DNA of 64,000 nucleotides from Volvox africanus (taxonomy: Eukaryota > Chlorophyta > Chlorophyceae > Chlamydomonadales > Volvocaceae): positions 4,418,501 through 4,482,500 of the forward strand of contig BSDZ01000086.1 of NCBI GenBank assembly GCA_030268105.1. Reading direction: 5' to 3'. The translations under genes and the position numbers were made by a program. The notes below the pieces were generated by a model. It was not told the DNA's origin. It made no database searches and saw only the letters and a program-made list of their open reading frames with translations. Every line of letters starts with the position of its first letter. The first letter of the stretch is position 1. Positions 1 through 11,053 of the stretch are shown in pieces.

Positions 1-2768
1 CCGGACCTGCTGTTGCTGCTGTTGTTGCGATATCAAGCCATTGGGGATCATGCTGGGTTGCCCCGAGATGAACGGCCCCCCAGCACCCTGCTGCTGCTGC
101 TGTTGTTGTTGTTGTTGCTGCTGCACTTGTTGCTGCTGCTGCTGTTGCGCCGCTTGCTGCTGTTGCGCCGCTTGCTGCTGTTGCGCCGCTTGCTGCTGTT
201 GCGCCGCTTGCTGCTGTTGTGCCACTTGCTGCTGTTGTGCCGCTTGCTGCTGTTGCACCGCTTGCTGTTGTGCTTGCTGCTGCTGCGTCGCCTGTCGAGT
301 CTTCTTAACGTAATCCTTCACCGGCGCGCAGATTGGACACTGCGATGCCTGCAGCGTCCGAGTAACATCACAGACATGCGTGTTACGATATACGTGGACT
401 ATGGTGCTCGACCCCAACTTCAATACCCCTCATAATGCAAAGCAGGACTCCTTGCCTTGCCGTGTAACCCACAGCCTGACCCCAGTTATTTGCGAGTGAC
501 CGTTCTGAAATCAGTCTGAACCATAATGGAACTAACCTGGCACTTTTGGTGGTGTTTTAGGAGCTCCTTCGAGCTAGTGCACCGAGGATAGTCGCATGCC
601 GCGTTTTGGCACGACAGAATATGTGCCCACAGCTGCTTGCCGAATTTGCACTGCGTCTTAAGCTGACATTCTTCCCCTGGGGCCCGGCATTTAGCGCAAT
701 GCCTCAAAAACAGCAACCAGCGTTGCTGCTTCTGCACGTACTGCTCCTGCACCTTGGGGTTCATCCCGTCGGGCATGCCTGTGTAAAACATACTCCCTTA
801 TGAGGCATGAACACATGCTCAAGCTGGTGATTCCTTTGTTGCATTACTTACCACCGAGCATCCCAGTGGAGTTCAGCATTGGACTGGGGCCCTGTCCCAG
901 AGTTCCCACCCCAGTCGACGCAGTCGAAAAGCCCGTGCTGGCGCTGCTCACTGGGATCATACCCGAAAGCGTTGCAGCACCGTTCGTGGCACCTCCTACG
1001 GGCACCATCCCTTGCAGGTTGGGCCCTATCGCTCCCAAACCTGCAGGTGTTATGCACTGTCAAAGACCGCGAAATTTCGTCGTCACGCGAAGTCCATATA
1101 AAAGAACCTACTGATCTTACCATTATTCGGCACAGACTGTGGCCCACTGAAGTTCGCCATATTATTGAGCAGCGGTGAGCCAGCGGTGCTCATCCCGGGC
1201 ATGCCTGTGTTCATCGGCACCATTCCACCATTCGGCACCATTCCGCCGCTTGGCACCATTCCACCGCTTGGCACGATTCCACCGCCTGGTACCATTCCAC
1301 CGCTTGGCACCATTCCACCGCTTGGCACCATTCCGCCGTTCGGCACCATGCCCCCATTCGGTACCATACCCGCGCCTGGCACCATTCCACCGTTCGGTAC
1401 CATTCCAGCATTTGGCAACATCACGCCGTTCGGCACCATTCCGCCGTTTGGCACCATCGCTGCGTTTGGCACCATTCCGCTATTCGGCACCATCCCACCG
1501 CTTGGCACCATGCCGCCGTTCGGCACCATGCCTCCACTTGGCACCATGCCGCCATTTGGAACCATGCCTCCGCTGGGCACCAAGCCACCGTTCGGCACCA
1601 TGCCTCCGCTGGGCACCAAGCCGTTGCCCATCGGTATCATGCCACTGGGGCCGTTGTTCGGTACAAAGCCAGCATTTGACATAGCTTGCTGCTGCGGTAT
1701 CATTCCCGGTCCCGTCGCAAGCTGACCTGGCAAGAGACCTGCGCGCGGAAGCAGACATGAATACATCGCGGACTAAACATGTTACATAACCCCACATACC
1801 GTTTATTGTCAGCTTGTTGATTGTCTGTTGCCCAGATTGACCCTGTATCAAAAATGATGCGTATAAACAAATTTGTAATCGCAGGAAAGCTCCAGGTTGA
1901 ATGCGTCCTTACCCCGAGCAGCTGTTGAGCTGAGTTACCGTTCCAATCCCGTTGAGAACGCAAAAGGACAGGTGCTCCGTTGCTCATAACACCCTGTGGC
2001 ATTGCTGTGCTTGGGTTGAAGGCCGCATTGTTCGCTCCCAAGAGCTGCGGGTACTGGCTATTCGGGTCGAGCTGCGGCATCGCTTGCGAAGGCACGATGC
2101 CGCCTACTTGGGACATCTGGCCTCGCAGCGGGTCCGGCAAGCCCATGCCTCCGGCTAGGCCTCCACTGGTTGACATGAAGCCCGGAGTCTGAATGGGCTG
2201 GGTTGTGGGGAGCTGAAACTGTGGCGGCATGCCCGTCATTCCCATATTTATCATCCCTGACATTTGTCCAGGTGGAGCAGCAGGTTGCTGCAAGCCAGTC
2301 TGCGGCATCGGTCCTGTCTGCAACACTCCTGCGCCCGGTTGGGCTGCTTGGTTGGGCCGGACAAAGCGCTTCGCGACGTCATGTAAGCGCTGTTCTAGCG
2401 TTTTGATATCAGTGTACTCCTCCTGCAACAATTAAGGGTAGAGAGCTCAGCGAGAACCCTGACCTAGGCCTCCTGAACGGTCTTTACTTGCCCTGCTATT
2501 TGCCGACCGATACAGCCCCTCCTCCAGCCGCTTTACAAACTCCGGCAACTTGTTATTATACTGCTGCGTTGATGGCCTCTTTGTTTGAAATATTTGAAAT
2601 CTGTGCGCGTTGAGAAGCGCTCCGTCAACACGATGACCACGGCCCTCGCGATACAGCGGTCACATACATTTGTTCGGTCATCATTTGCCGGTCAGCAGTA
2701 TCTGCATCCGATTGCCATGGCAGTCTGGCCGGAGCAGCAGACGCGGAAGAAACAGCTAGTGAGGACAT
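1..2768 (-). CDS. HAC-type (p300/CBP-like) histone acetyltransferase, N-terminal half, partial
   Basis: Plant HAC proteins acetylate histones as transcription coactivators in the nucleus. Exons read on the minus strand: 2768-2668, 2600-2492, 2422-1913, 1842-1800, 1738-1121, 1040-852, 778-537, 348-1, all phase-consistent; about 720 residues are visible. Residues 1-100 form the KIX-like HAC N-terminus (LPEFVKRLEEGLYRSA, then EEYTDIKTLEQRLHDVAKRF). Residues ~265-435 are a hexapeptide repeat. The TAZ zinc finger lies around residues 545-620 (QRWLLFLRHCAKC, YPRC, HHQKC, then CPICAPVKDYVKK), and its last cysteines are in the next exon. Polyglutamine/alanine follows. The ATG at 2768 is the first that keeps exon 1 open. 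The intron at 2423-2491 has a GC donor (GCAAGT). The PHD, acetyltransferase, ZZ and second TAZ domains would lie left of the window. The family call is firm; the start exon is slightly less so. Confidence 0.88.
92..292 (-). repeat. CAG/CAA tract encoding polyglutamine-alanine
   Basis: The minus strand reads as CAG/CAA codons broken by GCG/GCA alanine pairs, in the units AAQQQQ (about eight) plus a pure glutamine stretch. It lies directly after the TAZ finger inside the last visible exon of the HAC gene. The mixture of CAG and CAA codons suggests selection on the protein rather than a pure DNA microsatellite. Confidence 0.9.
1207..1635 (-). repeat. GMVPNG hexapeptide-coding minisatellite in the HAC gene
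   Basis: About 23 tandem 18-bp units encode G-M-V-P-(N/S)-G with a few variants (GLVPSG, AMVPNG, VMLPNA, GIVPSG). The reading frame is open throughout and the exon joins its neighbours in phase. The opposite strand is also open in two frames, only because of the periodic codons. Confidence 0.9.
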
Positions 2769-4630
2769 TTTGCTTCCTGTTCTACCCCCACTGGGAACGC
2801 TTGGCTCTCGTGCTCTCGTGTCAGTCCATCGTGGTTAGAAGATACGAGGACTAATGCAAAAGGTTTTTCATGGGGTCATCTCCCTGCTCAGCAAGCTTGC
2901 TGAATTCGTTCCATGGGTATAGGTCCAGGAGGGGCCCCTGCCCAGGTGGTTGTCGTCAACCAACACGAGACGACAACAACATAGGCATCGCGTTGATCCA
3001 AAGGGCTTATATATTCCAAGAGTTACGAGATAACAAGGGATCACACATGCATAATGCGTGCAACTCGTCGGCTGCTCGAGTCCTTTTTGTTTTTCAACCG
3101 AAGGTAATTTGCTGCACCCAGCAACGCGCTATCAAGAGGGCATGAACGCACCTACATGGTATCGATCAAAGCCACCATGTTTGTCTCGACGACCTTCGGC
3201 ACTGAACTTCCAGCACTACTTCCCTGACATGACATGGCACATGGGTGTGAAGCAGTCGGAGTCGCAGAGGGCGCCGAGCATACCACACGCCACTGTAACT
3301 GAAAGCAACTACAATTATACCCATTGGGGTCATTGGGTACGTGTGTCTGGCGCACTAAGGGACGCGCTTGTTGCGGCAACCCGCGTGCAGGTCGATCTCT
3401 GCAGCTGACGGTTAACTGCTGTGGATGTCAGGGACCCTCGCCCAAGCGGTGGCTGTAAGCCCAAGTAGGAATGTTGACGTGAGCAAATTCACAGCGCTCT
3501 ATGGGTAGGAATATTCCAATGTTGAGCTGCAAATTAGCACGCAAAGACAATCCCTTGATAATACCTGGCCATCAAGATAACAGACCCGACGCCGGCCCGA
3601 CCGACAGCAGAGCGGACCTCCCCTTTTTCGTCAATACAACCCCGTGTGCCTTGCTCGCATGACTCGTCGTTTTGCAAGGCTTGACGTTACGGGCTGGGGT
3701 ATGGCATTATACTGGTCGTCCCTCAACCAACCTCGGCAACCTACCGTTTGCCAATTGCCAATGTGTGACGATTATACAAATGTTAAGTGCCTGTGCGAGG
3801 AAGCAAAGGCTGTGACTTTGCGGCCGACAATACCCGAATGGCAACAGGCACTGTGTTTACGCAGAGTGGGAGTTTACATTCTTGCTTACAGAGAGGAGAG
3901 TTGTCAGTATGTGGCCTGTTCCCTAGGGGTAAAACAGAGTGAATAACAACTGTAAAGTTAAGCTTCAAGCACTGCCTGTACCACACGCCTGGCCCAGCTG
4001 GGCAAACCCAAAAAACATGTGGACAAGTTTGCTGTACACCTCCAGAACATTCTAAAGCTGATTGGATAACTGAAACGGCGACTGAAAATTAATGCTTAAG
4101 CGGCGCCACCTGACATAGCCATCTCAGGAATATTGAAAAATAACTCCTGTTTTAGGGCCAATATTCCCCACACATGCAACACTACTTACACGCACAGCCC
4201 TCCCGGGCGCTTTCCATGAATGCGATGCACCCCTAACAAGTGTGTCAAGACTTCAAGAGGTTTCTGCATGGCCTTGATTTGGTGCCTTACACAGAGACAG
4301 ACTTGAACCCCTGCGAACGCCCTCCTGGGGAGATGCGCAGCTCCCTCGCCGTTTACATAATATCGCGGACAACCGCACTTGGATACGTTGCTCAGGGTCC
4401 CCGTCGGCTCCGCATGGAACCACCGCACCTCCCGGCCCCCATCCCCGACTGAGCTGCGGTTATGGGGGCGTTTGTGGGTAAGGCCTCCAGCGGGATCCCC
4501 GGGGCGGCAAGAGTGATAGGAGGATAGATGGCCCACGCCACGCGCCCGCCATCTACACGACTTGTCCGGATTTGTGTTCCTTCCCTGACCTCCAAGGACG
4601 GACAGGCCTATCCCAGACAAAAGAAACGGC
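2769..4630. other. Intergenic, HAC 5' flank and AlgH 3' flank
   Basis: No coding segment here could be tied to a family or to a chain of in-phase exons. The open frames are short, overlap on both strands and lack recognisable protein character. The stretch should hold the HAC promoter at its right-hand limit near 2.8 kb and the AlgH 3' untranslated region near 4.6 kb. Confidence 0.5.
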
Positions 4631-7600
4631 CTAAGCGGTATCCGCAGGATCATCGTGTTTTTGAACGGCAGCGGACAGCTCCGCGTAGTCCCCTGCGGAA
4701 CAATGACAGCGGTGAATCAACCTAAGCTGGAGCTCTCGATGCGGTGTGATCTGAGTGAAAGTGTCAATGTCGTCGGTTGCCCAGAATGACAAATAGTCCA
4801 CAACATCCGGACACATCCGGAAGTCGATACCAAATAGCAATGGTCTTGGACTCGCCGCTCAGACGCCTTCCATGCAACAACGCCACTCACGCGCCTGCAT
4901 ACGCGTATCCCGAACCCCTTCGCTGCACATAGGTAGTCGTCACTTGCCCGGTTGGCGCTGTTGCTCCTTCCCATGAACATCTCTTCCGACCGACAAGCTG
5001 AACCATTTCAACTGGAACCAACGACTGTACCCCATTGGGGCATTACCCAACCTCACGCTGACAGCCCTACAGTGGGCCTCGCCGTACAGAGCTTTGCAGT
5101 CTCAGTTCCCGGGCCCAACGCTGGCCCTCCGCTTAAACATCCACCCACCTCCAAGCATGCTCATAATCTTGTGCCAGTACTTGGGGCCCTCGCCCGGCTC
5201 TACCTCCTGCAGGAGGACCTTGGGACTGGCAGCTGCCGTGAACCACACGCCCCGCTTGCACTCCATCTGCACCTGCCCGGGTCCCCACCCCGCGTACGCA
5301 CTGAACCAGCTGCGGCAGGTAGGATTAAAAGCGGGCGTGCAAGCAAGAATCATGGCCGACGAGAGTTCAGTTACGTGTGGTCTGTCGAATTGATTGCATG
5401 GAACATATGGCAAAAGACCTTAGCCCGGTACACACAGGGCGTCAAAAAGGATTGTAGAGAAAAGGGCCGCCTTGGCGATTGCGGTGAGGGAAGCGCATGT
5501 CCTACGATGCCCTAGAAAAATGCCGAGTGCACGATGTGACAAGGAAGCATAAGAGGAAAGTGAGAGAACGTTGTTTCCGAGGTGCGGTGGGAATGACATG
5601 GCCTGCCATGACATAGCGCGGCATCTTAGTCCAGTGTAGCATGTCAAGGAGAAGGAGAACTGAGGTGAGTCGTGGCTCAACGGAGGAGCAATAGTCCAGC
5701 AACCAGCGCAGTAGTCATGGCGGCAGAAGGGGTGCCGTATTGGTAATGCAAGATCCGGACCTGCATGGTCCGAAATCGACTCTCGTCACTCCCTCCATGA
5801 ACCTCCCTCTTGACCCGTTCCCTGCATACCGGAAGTTTTCAGCCTGGGCAAAACCGGCGTCAACAGCGTCACGTGCTGCGTCCATACCGCCTGCGTACAC
5901 CCCCTTGACAACCTCCGTTGCTCCTAATCGGGGCCAAGGGAACGAAAGGGTGCGGTCGGCGGCCAGACTCGAAGCAGCACATCACGGCTAAATCCGCAGT
6001 GCAGCGGCAAATGAATGCCGCAAATCCATGGAAAACACAGTGCACAAGGATTATGCTGCTCAGCACGGCATTACGCCTGGGAACCACACCTCGGTGTCCA
6101 CAACATCGTCTTACTACGCTGTCGTCTATGTCGTAGTACTATAATGCTATGTCGTAGTATTTGATGGGTATTCCGAAGGCACCTGTACAAAGGTGTCCCG
6201 CAGATCATCCGCCCGGCCGCCGGGGTTCACAGCCTGTTAAGAACCCCCGCCGACAGTCGGATGTTTGAAGTGACAGACAGACGCAACAGCCGTGGAGCAC
6301 GATCTGCATCACGTTATCTGCCCCCATTCACTGCGCGGCCCATTGAAATTTCGGTTTGACTCCCGAACACACCACAGCTGTAGGCGCAAAGAGGCATATA
6401 GGAGCATATCAGCACCCGAGAGATCAGATCCTACGTCTTGACTCATGAGGCGCCTCCTGCCACAAACACCCCCACCGTCCCCTAGCTTTTCCGGTCCACT
6501 GTTCCATTACCCTTGCAAATGGAAACCCACCTGATAGTTGGCCATACGGGTGCAAGACCTGTACGGTAATTGGGGACGTTCACAGTCACCAGTCAGTCTG
6601 TCAGTCACTCACCCAGTCGGTCAGCTGATATAGATAGATAGGTAGATCAAGGCGTAAGGCCCTCCTTTAAACCGTACATCGAAACTTAATACATATACCG
6701 GACGTGTACCGTTTAAACATTTTGTTGGGTACAGTGAATCGGAAGGCGGAAGACCGCGGCATTTTGGGGCAAGTGAGTGGGCTCTGGCAGGACAAGAGCT
6801 ATATGGTGCTACGGGGTGGCCCAAAGCCTATTCGCGTATCAGTAGAGCAGTTTGAACAAAATAAGGGAAGTAGAAACGCAAGTTTTTGAGCCTCCGTAGA
6901 ATCGTTAACAATTTCATGCTTACGCCAGGACTGCATCTTTATTTCCATTCAAGGGGTTAGTCAGCAAACCGAAAAGATGGGCGCCTGCCTTACCCCTCCC
7001 TTCTTGTCGCAGAACGGCACAACGCATACAAATATTTTGCACCGATTACACACCTTTCATACTGACCATCTCATAATCATCATTTCGTGGTACATGGGTA
7101 ATTACTCCTATTCACCTGTACCTCCCCCGTGCCCACATCTCCACCGATGTACAGCCGGCACGCTCCGAACTGGTTTTGCGGTCGGCTTAGCGGGACGTCA
7201 CGGATGAGAAACTTTGACGGCCGGTTCAGGATTACCCCATAACTGCATATGGGCAGCAAAACGCAACAAGGCGGGTAGACACGGCGGAAATCAACATGTG
7301 TGTTGCATGTCTGGTAATGCTAAATTAATAGGAGGTAGTTATCTGGCGAACAAGCAATGCCAAGGTTGCTAATGATACCAATCGCCCAGCTGTGCAAGCT
7401 CTCAGGATTGCCGCCGCACCTGCCCAAGTTCCCGTGTTCAAGCAGGAGAATAGCTGCCCTGTGGAAGTAAGTTTGGCTCTGTTGGAATAGCAGCGGATGA
7501 GCTAGGAGCAGGGCACCTTTCTCGGGCTTCGGAATGGTGTGTGCCCACTCGCCCGGATCTGCGTCCCTCCCACCCCTGGACTGGGACACAAGCTTGGCCC

Positions 7601-8409
7601 TGTGGTGAGAAGGGTTGGGCGTTGACGATTGAGAAGCACAGTGCAAGCGCCACGGGTACGGAAGGACGGGGAAAATTTGGGTTATGAAAAATTGGAGGAG
7701 CCGGCTCGAGGTAACAGCCATGGTAAGTGCATAGTTGAAACGGCACCACCTTGCCTGAATCCGGATTTACATATGCCGTTCCAATCAAGGTGCCATTTAC
7801 GGACTTTGTCTGCAAATCTTCCTGGTCTCTACGCCTTTAGCCCTGTTTCCAGTGTCTGCCAGGAAACCCCGAAACAACACGGTGCCCTGATTGGGCAAGC
7901 TTGTGATCCATGGGCATTGCATGTTCCTTAGCCGTCAAACGTCAGCAGCTCTGACGATGACCATGCCCTAACGCCCTAACAATGTGGCAAACTTTTACTT
8001 AAGGAACCCCGCAATACAGGAATATATGACAGCAAATACTGCCGAGGCGGGCGGGGGTTTGCGCAGAGGCAGTGGGGCATGGCATACAAGCGGCACCTAC
8101 CGAAATTCTCGCCAGTCTGAATGGCTCCCCATGTACGGGAGCGTGTCGGGAATAGAGGACGAGCCTGAGCTGCCTTGTAGTGAGCCCTCTTCCATCTCGG
8201 GATGCGGGGGCCGCTTCGGCATGTCCCCGCTTTGCTGGTCACTGCGAGCAGTTGCCGTTGAAGCCACAGGGTGAAAGGTGCGCGTCGTCAAAGCTTAATC
8301 AGATGGCGCGTGTCATTTTGGGAAATGACTTACTGCCTTACCCAGAATCTATTGGACCCAAGGAGCAATTCCGCATGATCTGTGTCCGCGACGAATGCCA
8401 ACGTCCGAC
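4631..8409 (-). CDS. AlgH/YqgE (DUF179, UPF0301) domain protein, probably organellar
   Basis: This is a bacterial-type AlgH/YqgE family protein of the plant branch; the family's molecular function is unknown. Exons: 8241-8101, 7599-7420, 7242-7116, 6558-6531 (28 bp), 5923-5830, 5309-5149, 4692-4631, all joining in phase. Conserved landmarks in order: SDWREFR, WAHTIPKPEKGALLLAHPLL, FHRAAILLLEHG, YGVILNRPSKF, LYIGGDVG, VLHPYGQLSG, VVKGVYAGGMDAA, FRWFSAYAGWGPGQ, LGGDYAELS, then the stop at 4631. These cover the whole domain from its first strand to its C-terminus. The 5' end is uncertain. Exon 8241-8101 enters in phase 2, so an upstream exon is needed; 8342-8409 (donor GTAAGG) fits in phase but has no clear start. 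A plastid or mitochondrial leader is expected from the plant homologues but was not identified. Confidence 0.87.
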
Positions 8410-10567
8410 CTGTCAAGACAGATGTTGCAGTTTCCGTCCTTAACAGGCTATTTCACAATATCATTGCCTACGTGCAATTTACTGCTTATCGTTACATGGC
8501 AACTAACCGGTCGTGAGCCTTCTGTGCCGCGCTTCCGAAACTTGGCTGCGCCTGGGCCATAAGGGCCAGGCAGACAGTGCAAGATCATATCGAAACGTCT
8601 TTCCTAGGCTGAAAACATTTTTAATAACTTCGGCTTTGTGTTTTCAGATGTGGAACGCGACGAAACGCTTCTATCCTAGCAGCTTAGTGTACAGGCTTGT
8701 AAATGCTACTTCCCAATAGACACCCAAAATAGCTTTAGGTTACTCTATATGAACGAAAGATGTATGTCTACAGCAGTAAGGCGATGTAACGTTGTCTGGT
8801 ACAAGCCGTGCAGCAGGGCCCATTAGGCGTAGCGAACAAAGCGGAACCTTCATTGCACATTTCAATGCTCAAAAAGTGATGGAATGATGTTGTGGTAGTT
8901 GGGTGTAGAAAGCATCATCAGAGGATCGCAATCCTTCGCAGTTTCCCGAATTAGCGTGGGACAGGGTGGGACGAGGCTGTACAACGCCACCAAACGTCAT
9001 GTTGGGGAGGAGGGAGGAAAGGGAGGGGGGGGAACCACTTTCCAAGGAGCAATATCATTCTGTTCACCCCATATTATGTGCGATTTTGCAAGTCGTGGTG
9101 TCCGGCCGACGGTACGGACCCCTGGGTCTCTATCTCTCTTAGCCCTTGCTGACGTCTGCTGACACTGCTTTCAGCAGCAACGCGCTAGTACATTTAACTT
9201 GCGATTTTAACTTTGCGCGAAATCAGGCAGGTCCCCATTACTCCAGATCGACGTCTTTCACATGCAATACCTGTACGGCAGCGGAGAGCTAATTTTATGA
9301 CATCGTGAACGAGCCCTGCTGTCCAGCGGATATCCCAGAGAATTTATCGTACTATCGTGCTGAAAAGATTTCTCTTAGCAAATGGAGATGCATACTAGTT
9401 ATTGCCTCACCAGAACGTATTTTTGGACCATATGAGCAGCATGATAAGCTAAGACAGTCAGGGCGGGGGCTGTTAGTTTACTGCTTGAAGCAGTGAGGTC
9501 TGATGAGGTTGTGCGAGCGTTTCTCTTATAGCTACTGCCCGTTATTTGTCAATCAACTGTGTGGAGGTGCCCGTTGGCAGTACCATTGGTTGGGCCTCTC
9601 TACGGAAATCTCTAGCTGCTGCGGTTAAAGAGTGCTCCATTGGATAACTGTGCCACTTTGGAAGTATCCTCTTCGCCTGCTCGTACGTGTCTTCCGCCGC
9701 CGTCGCTGTTTTTGGCTGCAGAATGCTTACAGAGGATTCCCGTGTCCTACATTACTGTAATCAGCCTGCAGGTTGTTACAATCCATGTGATGGCACGACA
9801 GGGAAAATACGAGTGTGTGCGGTGTTAGCTGGTCAGCAGGGCGAATCTAAAGGGGAATAGTCTGGTACGTATTACGCCATACCAGCTTGAGCGGTGTCGT
9901 AATCTGTCACAATACTGGTCTATGCTATGTCGGTATCATTGTAACACTAACACAGGCTTTAACCTCAGCATAAGCTAGGTTACCGTTTCATCCGGGGCGG
10001 TTGAATGTAGGGACACGTGTGCAGCTGTCTTCTTAGGACGTGTAAGCATGCTGGGTGATACCCATGCCGGTGTAACTCACGCCGGTCACCTCACCCAGAG
10101 CCGTGGTCCAAGATGGCCGTCCCCTATCCTAAGCCATTCCGACGGACTATAGCTACAGGATGGAAATGGTGTGCCCCTATAACGGCACGACACGCCCCTG
10201 GATGTTGTGAACCCGATCACAACAAGACCTTTGAGTTTCTAGCGCGCATGATCATATCGCTTATTGTGATAGGAATGCAACACTCTTTGGGCCCACTCTA
10301 CCCAAGCACGCCGGTTTTGCATGTTTGATTACGCCAACTCCGAGGTCTCATGTTAACATTTGACCTTCACACAAGGCCCGCTGGCCTTGTACAGCACCTT
10401 ATAAAAAATACTGCAACATAAAAACAGGGTTTGCATTTTAGACCCGTGTCAGTGCCTGCATGATCAACACTGATAACGCTTGCTAGTCTCACATAGGACT
10501 CCAAGTGTATGTAGCTGTGTTTCCAAATAGAGGAGCAAACAATACGTGCGGTTCCATCAGGATATGG

Positions 10568-10810
10568 ATGTTGCACCGCGCACTGGGCCTGAGTCTCATG
10601 TTGACGACGGCGTGCGTGCTGTCGGCCGGCTACGCCAGGGTGCAATTCGGCAACAATGCTGATGGCAACCTCAACATCAAGACGGCAAGTAGGGGGCATC
10701 ACAGGGCATCACAGCGTGCAGGCGCCGCTGTTAGAGCGTGTTTTTATTCCACTAGCGGCGCCTCAGGTCCCAAAAATTCGTTGCAATTCATTGCAAATGC
10801 GATGGTCTGA
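10568..10810 (+). CDS. Possible first exon of a secreted protein, unrecognised
   Basis: An ATG opens a segment with a classic signal-peptide layout: a short positive start (MLHR), a hydrophobic core (ALGLSLMLTTACVLSA) and a small-residue cleavage region (GYA), then a polar stretch with NNADGNLNIKT. The frame stays open to 10810. A GTAGGG just after the threonine codon at about 10686 could be a donor, in which case the rest of this frame is intronic. I found no downstream exon or family match, so this may be chance. Confidence 0.25.
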   Translation: MLHRALGLSLMLTTACVLSAGYARVQFGNNADGNLNIKTASRGHHRASQRAGAAVRACFYSTSGASGPKNSLQFIANAMV

Positions 10811-10957
10811 GGGGTGCAATGAGTGAGAGTGAGAGCACTTGAGTGAGTGCATATGCACTGTGCAGTACTATTTGCACTGGTACCTCTGCGCCTGCCATTG
10901 GAGTCAACCCGCTATCTTACGGTTCAGTTGTCAGCTCGAAATATCCTGTAAATAGTT

Positions 10958-11053
10958 CAGGGTACGGCCCTCTGACGCTGAACTTGCTCGCTCGTCGTTC
11001 ATTCCCTCACTCATTCCTCGCTTTCTCGTCCAGCACCAAAGAGCCGTACCCTG
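10958..11053. repeat. Short inverted repeat with a 74-bp spacer
   Basis: CAGGGTACGGC at 10958-10968 is repeated in inverse orientation (GCCGTACCCTG) at 11043-11053, with partial matching just inside the arms. It could fold into a small hairpin. No adjacent gene explains it. Confidence 0.4.

Noticed and set aside
13..435. Plus-strand poly-leucine and poly-cysteine frames
   Set aside because: Antisense readings of the CAG/CAA tract that encodes polyglutamine after the TAZ domain on the minus strand.
1165..1725. Long plus-strand frames with a regular IPPFGT-like repeat
   Set aside because: They are antisense shadows of the GMVPNG array. The minus-strand exon joins neighbouring exons in phase and leads to the TAZ finger.
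6126..6159. 13-bp direct repeat (CTATGTCGTAGTA twice)
   Set aside because: Two short copies 21 bp apart with no associated element; most likely local slippage.
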